Part shown: positions 55,702 through 63,812 of the stretch, in pieces
How the letters are laid out: each line of letters begins with the position of its first letter
Numbering within the stretch: position 1 is the stretch's first letter
Assembly: GCF_026213295.1 (NCBI RefSeq)
Contig: NC_079420.1
Coordinates: 11,488,548 to 11,552,547, forward strand
Reading direction: 5' to 3'
Length of the DNA: 64,000 bases
From: Gadus chalcogrammus
Taxonomy: Eukaryota; Chordata; Actinopteri; Gadiformes; Gadidae
Made by a program: the position numbers and the translations under genes
The notes under the pieces: generated by a model
Databases searched by the model: none
What the model was told of the DNA's origin: nothing
What the model saw: only the letters and a program-made list of their open reading frames with translations

Positions 55702-58700
55702 CATACAGTGTGGTGATTCGCTCGCCCTGTGATTGGCCGGCCGTGTGTTTGTTTACTCTAGCTCTGTGATTGGCCGACAGTGTGTTCGCTCTAGCCCTGT
55801 GATGGCTGACAGTGTGTTTGCTCTAGCCCTGTGATTGGCTGACAGGGTGTTCGCTCTAGCCCTGTGATTGATTGAAAGTGTGTTCACTCTAGCCCTGTGA
55901 TTTGCTGACAGTGTGTTTCACTCTAACCCTGTGATTGGCTGACAGTATGAATGTGGTGAGTAGAACAGAATTTCCTCAGTGTCTAAGTGCAGCGTTGAAT
56001 GGTTTGTGTTTAACATCGAGAGCTCTTCAGGTGAGGAGGAACGTTTTGGATGTTCTACTTCAGCGGTCTCTCGTTTGCTCCTTCATCATCGTTCCCCAGA
56101 TCACTGGGTGGGGTCCCTACGTCCGGCCTACATCAGAACCCACCCTGTTCACACTCACACACATCGCCATGTGTGTCTCTCTGAGCCCACGTTACTTTTA
56201 GATTCAGGGCGTTTAGCAGACGCTTTTATCCAGAGCGACCTACAATAAGTACATTAGTCCTAAGAAAGAGAAACAACAATATATCTCTGTCGGTACAGTG
56301 GGGATGTTCATATAACCAAGTGCCACGCACTAACTATGGCTAGGTTAACCCATTCCCAACAGAGATAGACACGTTAGTTATGTGGTCCTGGTGGTCCACT
56401 CAGAGCCTCCTAGAAGGGGTCTGTAGTGAGGGGGAGGAGCCTCCCAGAGGGGTCGTAGGGAGGGGGAGGAGCCTACCTCCAGTACACCAGGATCCCCATC
56501 AGCACCATGAGGCCGAGGCCGGTCAGCACCGACACCACCGCCAGCGGCACCACCGCCCCCGCCTCCGTCAGCCCCACCGCCCCCACCCGCGACTCGTGGC
56601 TGCTGTTACTTGCGTCTGGGGAGGAACACACACACACTCATCAGGTCTGCCTCGGCGGCAGAGCAAGGCACTGGCCGTGCACGGTTAGGGGTTCCACTCC
56701 CACTGGTAGAGAAAGGCATGACCATTGCCAGGGTTGTTGGTTCTATTCCCTATCTATCTCGACTGGTAGACACACGCACGCAGACACACACATGCAGAAA
56801 CAGACACAGACACACACGCATGCAAGCAGCCACATAGGCCACGAAAATCTCCCCTCAAAGCCCAGAGAGGCGACCGTGAACGCAACCTGCACATGCACGC
56901 AAACATGCACACAAGCACACTCACGCACGCACACACACACGAGCGCCCACCTCTCGTCAAGTCAATTAAGAGTCACACACACACACGCACACATGTTCGC
57001 AGTTCGCTGAATGATGTCAATGATAACCGTCAAACGGAGCCGACCTCGACACCTTTTATTTCTCATTTGCAAACCAGATGGGGAGAGGGAGAGAACCCGC
57101 CAGTATCGACTAACCTTGACGTGGAACGCGCGCCGTTAAAACGTACCTGCTCCGTTCAGCCGCTGAATGACAAGGTCATCCTTGTTAACAACTATTTAGT
57201 ATTTGGCGGCTGTGCTTTTCCGCCAAGCTAGAACGAGCCGGCATTCATTCAGTAAATATTCATCATCCACTCAGAAAGCCAACAATAACAGCAGGGAAAA
57301 GGGTTGGATTGAATGTTTTCTACTCAAAGTGACAAAAGGTGAGTCGTGTTTGGGAGGAGAATGGAGCTGAGGTGAGATTCAGAAGCCGCTCGCTGAAAGG
57401 CGCGCCGACCGATGAAAGGAGCGCATTGAACGCGTTCCCTGAGAATGTGTAACTCGCTGTTTGTGTTCAACGCGCGAAGGCTTTTCCTGCCAAAAAACAT
57501 GTTGCTACTAACGTTAAAGTTAGTTTGTAATCCAAAACATTTTTTCTAAGTAGGCTTACTAGCAACTTTCGTGATTGAGCAGAGTGGCTGAGCTGAACAG
57601 TAATTATGAGAGGTCGGAATCCGCGAGGGGTTCTGCTGCCCCCCTGTGGTGCGTCGGCGAACTGCACCTGCCAGCGGTGAATCGACCCCCTGACGACTCA
57701 GCAATACACTGGAACCTATCTGGTCAGTCACCCTAGACCTCCAGGTGGAGGGAGGGGGTATACCCAAAGCCCTCCAGAATGGGCCAGACCTACGAGCAAT
57801 CAGAGGCTGAGTCCCAGTGCCACACCTCATGGGGCGCTGGGACTGACCTTCACTCCGAGGCCTACGAGATGCTACTGCTCTAAGGAGCCTCCTGATTGGC
57901 TCAGACTCACCGCACACACACTGGCGTTCAGACACAGGGAGGGGAGGGGTTAGGGTCTAGGGGTCAAAGGTTAGGGTTAAACCCTAGAGGTCAACAGTAA
58001 GGGGTTATGGTTTAGTGGTTAGGGTTTAAAGGTTAGAGTTTAGTGGATTAAAGGTTAGGGTTTAGAGGTCAACAGTAAGGGTTTAGTGGATTAGAGGTTA
58101 GGGTTTAGAGGTTAGGGGTTAGAGGTTAGGGTTGGGGTTTAGTGGTTTAGAGGTTAGGATTTAGAGATTAGGGTTTAGTGGTTAGGGTTTAGAAATTGGC
58201 ATTTAGTGGTTAGGGTTTAGAAGCTATGAGGTTAGGGTTTAGTGGTTTAGAAGCTAGGCTAAGTTTAGAGGTTAGGATTTAGAGGTTAGGGTTTAAAGAT
58301 TAGTTGTTGAGGGATAAAGGTTGAGTGGTTTAGAGGTTAGTGGTTCAGAGGTCAGGGTTTAGTGGTTAGGGGTTTAGAAGTAAAGGGTTTAGAGGTTAGG
58401 GTTTAGTGGTTTAAATGTTAGGGGTTATTGGTTTAGAGGTAAGTGTTGAGAGGTTAGAGGTTAGGGTTTAGAGGTAGGTGTTTAGAGGTTAGGGTTTAGA
58501 GGTAATTTAGAGGTTAGGGTTCAGAGGTTAGGGTTTAGAGGTTAGGGTCGAGGTAATTTAGAGGTTAGGGTTCAGAGGTTAGGGTTAAGAGGTAGGTGTT
58601 TAGAGGTTAAGGGTTTAGAGGTAATTGTTTAGATGTTAAGGGTTTAGAGGTTAGGGTTTAGTGGTTTAAAGGTTAGGGTTAAGTGGTAAGGGTTTAGAGG

Positions 58701-60364
58701 TAAGGGTTTATAAGTTAGGTTTTAGTGGTTTCGAGGTCAGTGGTTTGAAGGTGTGGGGTTAGAGCATTGGTTCTCAAAGTGCGGCCCACAGGCCAATGGC
58801 GGCCCGCGGAATCATTCCTGGCGGCCCGCAATGACATACATAATTATGTAAGTTATATAAAAAAAAAAAAAAATCATAATAATAATAACAAAAATAAATG
58901 AATATAAAGAGAAAAGTCGACTCTCTAGCTTTCAAGCTTTTTTCACCTCAGTTTCGTGATTTAGACCTCACTTGACCTCACTCCCGGAGGTCCACGGTGC
59001 AATGTTTTTTTTGACCACTGGGATGCTGGCGGTGTTTCCTGCCAATTTTTTTTTCTTTTGGCGGCCCTCAGTCAAATTTTGGGTTCCTAAATTGGCATTG
59101 AGTTGTCAAAACCTTGAGAACCCCTGGGTTAGAGGGTAAGGGTTTAGAGGTTAGGGTTCAGTGGTTTAGGGGTAAGGAATGGAGGTTGGGGTTTGAAGGT
59201 GTGGTGTTAGAGGTTTAGGGTTGAGTGATGATGGATAGAGGCCCATGGGCCTCTGGTTCAGTTGTTTACCTTCCACCAGCTCCTCCTCCTCCCCCCCCTC
59301 CTCCTCGAGGAGGAGGTCTCTCTCCGTGTGCTCGGGTATACTGAAGTCGGAGGAGGTGTCCCCCGAGCCGCTCTGCTCCTCCCCTGCTCGCCGTCGCCAT
59401 GACGACGAGGGGGAGGGGCTCAACGTGGTCCCCATGTAGGCCATGCCCCCCGTCTCCGTAGCAACGGCAGCGCTCCCGCTCTCGGCCTCGAAGTAGAAGG
59501 CGGAGGAGCGCTCGTCGTCGGGGGGCGGGGTCTCGGCTGTGGGGGGCGTGGTCTCGGCCGCGGGGGGGGGAGGGGTGGAGGAGGAAGTGATGCGGGGGGA
59601 AACAGGAAGTACACTTTCACCGGAGGCGGAGAAGTCCTCCTCCTGCTGGGCGGAGCCTGAGGCCACGCCCCCCCAGGCCCCTCCCTCTGGGGTGGGGGAG
59701 GAGATTGGAGAGGGGGAGGGGGAGGGGTGGTGGACGGACGTGGGGGACCAATCAAAGTCGTCCGTGGCTGTAAGAGAGAGGGAGGGGTCACTGGTGGGGG
59801 GAGGGGGGGGAGGAAGGAGGACGTGTGAGGAGGAGGAGGGAGGAGAAGGACGGGAGGACAGTCTTTCAGCCGGCGCAGAGGAAGAAGCCCGTGGGGGGTT
59901 GGTGGCTACGCTAGCATAGGTAGCGCTGCTAGCGTGGCGCACTATGCTAGCGGCTACTTCCCACGCAGCGGAAGGAGAGGAGGAGGAGGGGGAGGGCGGG
60001 GGGGAGGAGGCGTGTGTCTGGAACGGCGCCAGCGAGGGTTCGACCGAGCAGGAGCACATGGCGTCCATGCCTCCGCCGCCGCCGCAGCTCGCTAGCACGT
60101 AGCCGCAGCCACCGCTAGCTTCAAACCCCCACTCCTCCTCCCCCCCTCCACCAACCGAGGAGGAAGAGGACGGCGGGAGCAGGAGGGGCGGGGCGAGAGA
60201 GAGAGACACTGCGAGGACAGGGGGCGATTGAGGGAGCTCTGGCGTCGCCGACGGCAACCCGACCGAGGGAAGGGGCGGAGTCTCGCTAAAGGAGGTGAGG
60301 AGGTCACCGGAGTAGACCCCCGATGAAGACCCAGACAACTCATCGTCATCTTTATCCCCATCAC

Positions 60365-60411
<47 letters not shown>

Positions 60412-61596
60412 CCCTCACCACCATCATCACCACCATCATCATCACCACCATCATCATCACCATCAGAGAGGGGGGGGTGGAGGGAGGTGGGGGGCGTGGC
60501 AGAAGCAGGGGGCGTGGCCGAGGAGGAGGCGTCATGCTGCTGTGAGCCAGCAGGGGGAGGGGCTTGCAGGCAGCAGGAGGGGGAAGGGGCGGAGCTAGCC
60601 GGGCTGGGGTCCAGCAGAGCTGAGGAAGAGGAGGAGGAGGAGGAGGAAGCCTGAGCGACTTGATGCTCACCGGTGGTGTATGACGGGATACCGGTGAAGT
60701 GCATGCTGGGAGTTGTAGTCCTCAGCTGGGGTTTCTCGGACACCCCGCGGGATTGTGGGTGGATGAGGCTGACCTCTGACCTCTCACTCCCTGTTGCTGT
60801 GGCGTTTGAATTGGCGATGGCCTCCTCGTCTCCACGGTTACCGTCATATGCACCGGGGGAGGGGGCATGGACGTGTGTGTTGTTGAGTGTGCTTGTACTG
60901 TTGGGTGTGTTTATGTTTGAGATGTTGTTGTATGTGTCCGTAGTGGTGTGTGTGTCTTTAGTGTTGTGTGCTTCCATGGTGTTATGTCTATCTGTGATGT
61001 TGTGTGTGTCTGTACTGGTGTGTGTTTCCTTGTTGTGGTGTCTATCTGTGCTGGTGTGTATATCTGTGGTGTTATGTGAATCGGAGCTGGTGTGTGTGTC
61101 TGTGGTGTTGTGTCTATCTGTGCTGGTGTGTGTGTCCGTGGTGTTGTGTGTGTCTGTACTTCTGTGTGTTTCTGTGGTGTTTTGTGTCTCTGTGCTGGCG
61201 TGTGTGTGGTTGTGTATCGGTGGGATGCCACTATATTCCTCCTGCTCTCTTCCTCTGTCTCCTGGTCCAGCAGTGCCCCCTGCTGGCGGACTGGAAGTAC
61301 TGTGGCGCAGCCCTGCTGTCGTGGAGCTCACAGCCCCGACTGGCCCCCGGGTGGGCTGGGCAAGGGTGGGGGTACCCTGGGTGGAGGTGCCCTGGGTGGG
61401 GGTACTCTTGGTGGAGGTACCCTGGGTGGGGGTACCCTGGATGGTGGTTCTGGGGTCAGGAAGGAGTGGGAGGAGGTCTGGGGTTCTGGATGGGTCTGTG
61501 GACACGGGTGAACCCGCCTCCACTTCCTTCCCCACTTCCTCCTCAACTTCCTCCTCTACCACCTCCTTCTCCTGCCCCACGAGCACAACATCGTTC

Positions 61597-61627
<31 letters not shown>

Positions 61628-63812
61628 GGACTGGGTCTGGGTCGTAGTCTCCCTGGTGGTGACAGGAAGTGACATCATTTAAACCCGCCTCCACACCTGA
61701 CCCACTTCCGGTTGGCTCATCATTTGTTGCTCAACAGTTCTTCTGGTTCCTCTCGGGACCAGAAGATAGTGTGTGTGTGTGTGTGTGTGTGTGCGTGCGT
61801 GCGCGCGCGTTTGTGAATGTGAGTGTGTGTGCTCACCTCGTTCACATCGTCCCACGCAGAGTCCAGCGAGTCTACTAGAAATAAACACAAGTTTCATATT
61901 AGAGTAGATGAAGGAGGAATCCTCCCACGTGATTGGCTGAGCAGAGACAGCATCATCCTCATTAAGGTGGGGTCAGCTCGATACGGCGGATCTGGTTGGT
62001 CGATTCTGGGAGATATGTGTGCGTGCAGAGCGTGTATTACTGATTGTGACGTGAACATCAGGGGACTAAATGTTGATTTTTTATGTGTTTCCTTTGTGTG
62101 TGTCCCCACACACACACGCTCACACACACACACTCACACACTCACACTTGCATACAAACAAAAATACACACACACGCACACAGACACACACATATACTGT
62201 ATTTTAGGGTAGAGATGGTTAAATGTAGGTATATGGTTAGAGATGGTTTGGTTTAAGTATTAGATTAGGGATGGTTAGGATTAGGTATTAGATTAGAGAT
62301 GATTAGGATTAGGTATTGGGTTAGATATAGTTAGTATAGGAATGAGGATAGAAATGGTTAAGGTTAGTTATGGTGATAGCTTGAGGCTAACAGAGAATAT
62401 AGTTAACTAAGTTGTTTTAGCTAACAAAGAGCTTGAGTTGTTTGAGGTAGTTTTAGCTAACATAATGACCTAGTGGATTGAGGCTAACATTGAGCTAGTT
62501 ATAGCTAACATAATGACCTGGTTGATTGAGGCTAACATTGAGCTTGTTTTAGCTAGCATAATGACTAGTGCTGTGTTCCGATATCCATACTTCCGGTACT
62601 TGCTATACTTAGTTTGAGTACGTAGGGCGTTCCAATAAGATCGGGGCGAAAAGAAGTGTACTGAAAGGACCCGTATGGTGTACTCAAAACGCTCAGACCG
62701 CTGAGTGTGGATTGATGTACAGCTTTTATAGCTTTTATAGCTTTCATATTATTATAGCTGCTAGGCGTAAAGTGTTCACAGTTCACAGCTGGATGTTTTG
62801 GGTGGGTGACGACGAGCCGCGTCGGCAGTCGCGATCGTAATTTCTGGTTAGTATTCGATTTGGAACACTGACATCATGAGTGCAGATAGTGTTCTACACG
62901 TTTAGGTGTACTCATGGAAGTATGGATATCTGAACACAGCACAGGTGGATTGAAGCTAAAATTTAGCAAGTTTTAGCTAACTTGATGGTCTGGTGTTCAT
63001 GTAGCATTCAGTCACACAGGAGCAGGCGGAGACCGACACAGAACTTGGTACAACATGGACCAGTTTATTATCAACTTTAGTCATAAATTACACTTATTAT
63101 TATCATATATATACTATATATATATTATTATTTTGTATATATATATATATATATATAGTTCCATTGTATACAAATGCTATGTTTTACTTTTACATAAAAG
63201 GGGTCACTCAGAGGTCATGAACAAGAGAGAGATACAAACCAAAACATCAGAGAAAGAACGACACCTCAGAGGGAGAGAGACAGGGGGAGAGGAACCAAGA
63301 GAGAGACCAGGGGGGAGACCAAGAGAGAGACCAGGAGAGAGACCAGGGGGGAGACCAAGAGAGCGACCAGGAGAGAGAACAGAGGGAGAGAAGAGAGAGA
63401 GAGCAGGGGGGAAAACTAAGAGACAGACCAGCAGAGAGATCAGGGGGAAGACCAAACTGTTGCATAGTTTCAGGTTTCTGAGGACCAAAGTCTGGAGAGA
63501 TGGCAGAACCGTTGGGTTCTATAAAGCGTAGATTTAGAACCCGGTCGTGGAGGTTCTCCGCCGCGCTACAGAGTCTCTGACGGGCCAGTCGACAAGCGGT
63601 CAGCGCTAGCGTTAGCCTAGCCTGCTACAGGTGTGCTAGGCGCGGTCTCCGTGGAGACGGCCGGGCGAGGCGGGGTCGCTCTTACCGGGGTCGTAGGTCG
63701 GCATGGTGACGGTCAGCTGGTCACTCAGCCGTCCCAGGAGGCCTCCCGTGCAGACGGCCACCACCTCCAGGCTGTAGCTGGTGTTAGCCAGGAGGTCCTG
63801 CAGGATCGCCCC
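43333..63812 (-). CDS. ptprz1: PTPRZ1, receptor-type tyrosine phosphatase zeta (3' part, 21 exons, partial at 5')
   Basis: This is a glial/neuronal type I membrane chondroitin sulfate proteoglycan with paired cytoplasmic PTP domains. Exons in transcript order: 63686-63812, 61837-61874, 59270-61652, 56477-56615, 53165-53244, 52943-53025, 52648-52668, 52224-52320, 52036-52115, 51809-51943, 51398-51532, 50820-50983, 49683-49818, 48980-49126, 47452-47545, 47054-47127, 46114-46245, 45785-45937, 45394-45533, 44870-45005, 43333-43464. They total 4626 nt (1541 aa) and all phases agree. Visible parts are the end of the FNIII domain, a 2.4-kb acidic Ser-Gly exon, the TM helix, catalytic D1 ([16 protein letters not shown]), inactive D2 (QDLTGGVAAG in place of the Cys loop) and the C-terminus ESLESLV, which fits the family's PDZ ligand. 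The carbonic anhydrase-like domain lies beyond the window. Intron 5 uses a GC donor. Which teleost ptprz1 paralogue this is cannot be told. Confidence 0.95.
43490..43915. repeat. tttactaccatttactagta degenerate repeat in the last ptprz1 intron
   Basis: About 15 imperfect units of catttactaccatttactag and gtactagttact, grading into tagtatttcctagtagt. Confidence 0.8.
44310..44862. repeat. cagtagctcatcaatagagg minisatellite
   Basis: About 22 units of roughly 24 bp end immediately beside the donor of the 44870-45005 exon. Between 43915 and 44310 the intron is single-copy with no feature seen. Confidence 0.92.
44870..45533 (-). CDS. ptprz1: ptprz1 D2 pseudo-active-site exons (45394-45533 and 44870-45005)
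   Basis: Read across the junction, the loop is [16 protein letters not shown]. Active PTPs have HCSAGxGRTG here. The catalytic Cys and the Arg are both replaced, so D2 is a pseudophosphatase, as in the mammalian protein (where the Cys is an Asp). A WPD triplet (CWPDPERP) is nevertheless present in D2. Confidence 0.9.
45095..45393. repeat. 60-bp repeat copying the donor of the ptprz1 45394-45533 exon
   Basis: Five units contain ggtcttactggtccgggacc. On the minus strand this reads as exon-like ctggtcccggaccagtaaga. The real junction is gctggtccaggacct/gtaagacc. Confidence 0.93.
45635..45780. repeat. tggatggaacccagaccctg minisatellite beside the ptprz1 45785-45937 exon
   Basis: Five or six units of about 25 bp lie just downstream (minus strand) of the donor gtgaccaggcctagg. 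Confidence 0.85.
46290..46560. repeat. catgctagtttaacatgctg minisatellite
   Basis: About 12 imperfect units of gttagcatgctagtttaaca in a ptprz1 intron. Confidence 0.88.
46565..46938. mobile_element. Long-TIR (near-palindromic) MITE
   Basis: The left half (ccgtaattccgacacctcat, aaatatttccca, ttagatcgacatgcc) is mirrored by the right half (ggcatgtcgatctaac, gggaaatatttcgg, gtcggaattacggc). The inverted repeats continue inward to around 46750, so nearly the whole 374 bp can fold on itself. There is no coding capacity. Confidence 0.85.
47195..47450. repeat. cactaacccttactttatca repeat reaching the ptprz1 47452-47545 donor
   Basis: Seven units of about 37 bp contain cttagtctctcatacactaa. The donor (minus strand gtgagacactcagta) is the end unit of the array. 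Confidence 0.9.
47590..47700. repeat. gagggccatctcaccggcag minisatellite
   Basis: Five or six units of 21 bp lie upstream (minus strand) of the 47452-47545 exon acceptor. Positions 47700-48110 are otherwise single-copy apart from a perfect hairpin at 47788-47821. Confidence 0.9.
48115..48945. repeat. ctctgtagtagtagtacata repeat array
   Basis: About 830 bp of degenerate units, gtacatatctctgtagtagt, end 30 bp from the donor of the 48980-49126 exon. There is no real coding frame. Confidence 0.92.
49127..49510. repeat. 31-bp minisatellite copying the ptprz1 48980-49126 acceptor
   Basis: About 13 units follow. On the minus strand each reads tgtctgttctcag, then CAGCAGTATGTGTTCCTC, identical to the acceptor plus the first 18 exon bases. 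Distal units shorten to about 25 bp (gtgtgctcag). Confidence 0.96.
49683..49818 (-). CDS. ptprz1: ptprz1 D1 catalytic-loop exon
   Basis: Together with the preceding exon's HC-S half codon this exon gives [18 protein letters not shown]. The catalytic Cys and the P-loop Arg are intact, so D1 should be an active phosphatase. The Q-loop region NFLVQTQ follows. Confidence 0.94.
49840..50040. repeat. ggtggaggtcattggccacc repeat
   Basis: Five imperfect units of about 33 bp (catcctatgggggtggaggt) begin 20 bp outside the 49683-49818 acceptor. Confidence 0.85.
50096..50479 (+). other. Unidentified intronic open frame, probably transposon-derived
   Basis: This 128-codon frame of normal amino-acid composition lies in a ptprz1 intron, antisense to the gene. 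It contains [14 protein letters not shown] and [16 protein letters not shown] do not recognise the family. The AT-rich codon use differs from the surrounding exons. It lacks promoter signals and is probably a fragment of a mobile element. Confidence 0.25.
52450..52625. repeat. gtgtagcatgctaggtgtgc degenerate repeat
   Basis: Eight imperfect units of about 20 bp lie next to the 21-nt microexon, on the donor side. Confidence 0.8.
52648..52668 (-). CDS. ptprz1: ptprz1 21-nt juxtamembrane microexon
   Basis: It encodes ILKESYE between exons ending REFE and starting ELQAYSMD. The acceptor is catcctcag and the donor is gtgagag. It keeps the frame and corresponds to TLKEFYQ in the human protein. An in-frame cassette of seven residues just before D1 fits the alternatively spliced juxtamembrane insert that I recall for this gene. 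Confidence 0.85.
52676..52712. repeat. (GAT)n microsatellite
   Basis: About 12 GAT units begin 8 bp outside the microexon acceptor. On the sense strand they lie where its polypyrimidine tract should be, giving CATCATCAT. Confidence 0.93.
53165..53244 (-). CDS. ptprz1: ptprz1 post-transmembrane exon with a GC donor
   Basis: It encodes [20 protein letters not shown] and QTAFNT, matching the family's CFQTAHFYLED region. The donor reads ACAG/gcgagt, a GC-AG intron. Only this site keeps the phase with the next exon (53025-52943). The nearby GT four bases further on breaks the frame. Confidence 0.88.
53250..53345. repeat. ggtcagacaggggtcacaca repeat
   Basis: Five imperfect units of ggtcagacaggggtc begin just outside the acceptor of the 53165-53244 exon. 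Confidence 0.75.
53350..54060. other. Single-copy ptprz1 intron sequence
   Basis: It has mixed composition with CpGs at 53640-53800. The 128-codon plus-strand frame (53530-53916) has no recognised family. Nothing else is seen. Confidence 0.4.
54060..54315. repeat. ctccagatgtttacggtcta repeat
   Basis: About 10 degenerate units of tctacagatgttta and ctccagatgtttac. A G tract lies at 54357-54379. Confidence 0.8.
54640..55425. repeat. Purine-rich minisatellite (gaggagaggacactctgaga)
   Basis: About 20 units of 35-55 bp combine gaggagaggacactctgaga, gacaaaggg and aggaggagg. The plus strand is almost all purine. The sense strand of ptprz1 is pyrimidine-rich, and each unit reads ctttgtctctcag, an acceptor look-alike. 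The 420-codon minus-strand frame is a repeat artefact. Confidence 0.95.
55501..55698. repeat. (CA)n microsatellite region
   Basis: Interrupted CA repeats lead into about 30 pure CA units (55639-55698). Confidence 0.94.
55715..55950. repeat. ctgtgattggctgacagtgt minisatellite
   Basis: Seven units of about 34 bp, ctagccctgtgattggctga plus cagtgtgtttgct. Every unit contains an ATTGG (inverted CCAAT). Confidence 0.92.
56195..56360. repeat. Widespread fish interspersed repeat (gcagacgcttttatccagag)
   Basis: The sequence ttagcagacgcttttatcc plus agagcgacctacaataagt is a very common noncoding repeat in teleost genomes. It is found in a ptprz1 intron. Boundaries are approximate. Confidence 0.65.
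56477..56615 (-). CDS. ptprz1: ptprz1 transmembrane exon
   Basis: It encodes [11 protein letters not shown], then a hydrophobic segment from [13 protein letters not shown] to MGILVYW, followed by Arg across the junction. The extracellular NSSHESR block matches the mammalian protein. The donor is gtaggc and the acceptor is tcctccccag. Confidence 0.95.
56620..57935. other. ptprz1 intron, CA-rich then single-copy
   Basis: Positions 56760-56990 are interrupted CA-rich sequence. Positions 57000-57930 are single-copy sequence of mixed composition, with ATTA/TAAT motifs at 57230-57290 that could be regulatory. No gene is seen. Confidence 0.45.
57940..58756. repeat. Telomere-like degenerate array (ggttagggtttagaggttag)
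   Basis: About 800 bp of imperfect TTAGGG/TTTAGAGG units (gaggttagggtttagtggtt). The array resumes after the hAT element (59135-59225). Confidence 0.9.
58765..59126. mobile_element. hAT MITE with 8-bp target duplication
   Basis: The ends CATTGGTTCTCAAAG and CTTGAGAACCCCTG are the inverted repeats of Charlie-like hAT elements. The 8-bp duplication GGTTAGAG lies at 58757-58764 and 59127-59134. The interior includes gcggcccgc motifs and an A-rich tract but no transposase. Confidence 0.88.
59270..61652 (-). CDS. ptprz1: ptprz1 giant chondroitin-sulfate exon (794 codons)
   Basis: This is the extracellular, Ser/Thr/Pro-rich, unfolded spacer unique to PTPRZ1. In order it holds a poly-Glu stretch near the start (61595-61632), T-H-T-S-T-D repeats (60880-61215), a poly-Asp run from (ATC)n (about 60350-60470), a Ser-Gly cluster [11 protein letters not shown] and a conserved [20 protein letters not shown] near the end. 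The last matches the mammalian ESGSGQGTSD...TDFSF block, and its SGSG is a likely glycosaminoglycan attachment site. It has no stops or frameshifts. The exon starts [13 protein letters not shown] after the acceptor caccaccag and ends LVEG/gtaaac. Sequence is poorly conserved outside these blocks. Skipping this exon gives the short receptor form in mammals. Confidence 0.93.
60361..60415. repeat. Coding (ATC)n trinucleotide tract
   Basis: About 15 ATC units on the plus strand encode poly-Asp on the minus strand. Degenerate CACCATCATC continues to 60465. Confidence 0.95.
61765..61800. repeat. (TG)n microsatellite in a ptprz1 intron
   Basis: About 13 TG units grade into GTGCGTGCGCGCGC. The tract lies 36 bp from the donor of the 38-nt exon. 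Confidence 0.93.
61837..61874 (-). CDS. ptprz1: ptprz1 38-nt exon after the FNIII domain
   Basis: With the split codon it encodes [13 protein letters not shown], an acidic linker like the one after the FNIII domain in mammals. The acceptor is tttctag and the donor is gtgagc. Phases fit both neighbours exactly. Its small size makes it the least certain exon on content, but the splice sites are good. Confidence 0.75.
62205..62560. repeat. gatggttaggattaggtatt and gttttagctaacataatgac repeats
   Basis: There are five or six units of an approximately 35-bp repeat (62205-62360), then five units of a 50-bp repeat containing gctaacataatgac. The second repeat resumes after the MITE at 62943. Confidence 0.85.
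62568..62942. mobile_element. MITE with 27-bp terminal inverted repeats
   Basis: The ends gtgctgtgttccgatatcc and ggatatctgaacacagcac are inverted copies with one or two mismatches over about 27 bp. The interior is noncoding. The element sits inside the gctaacataatgac repeat. Confidence 0.85.
63060..63470. repeat. AT-rich tract and gagagaccaggggggagacc repeat
   Basis: (AT)n lies at 63100-63160. A purine-rich minisatellite of gagagaccaggggggagacc type spans 63270-63450. Confidence 0.88.
63686..63812 (-). CDS. ptprz1: ptprz1 exon with the end of the fibronectin III domain
   Basis: It encodes [20 protein letters not shown], then [20 protein letters not shown] and DPG. The NTSYxLxVVAVCTxGxxGRxSDQL pattern matches the PTPRZ1 FNIII C-terminal strands. 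The acceptor is caccaccag and the donor is gtaaga. Earlier exons are outside the window or not recognised in 63813-64000. Confidence 0.92.

Noticed and set aside
56380..56688. Plus-strand 102-codon frame over the TM exon
   Set aside because: The minus strand encodes the conserved PTPRZ1 transmembrane segment with matching splice phases.
57940..58756. True chromosome-end telomere
   Set aside because: Units are too degenerate, and the array lies inside a gene with coding exons on both sides.
60323..60598. Plus-strand poly-His frame
   Set aside because: Antisense of the ptprz1 poly-Asp coding tract, which has clear family support on the minus strand.
60673..61647. 324-codon plus-strand frame
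   Set aside because: Antisense shadow of the ptprz1 chondroitin-sulfate exon, rich in Val/Cys/Leu from the repeat complement.
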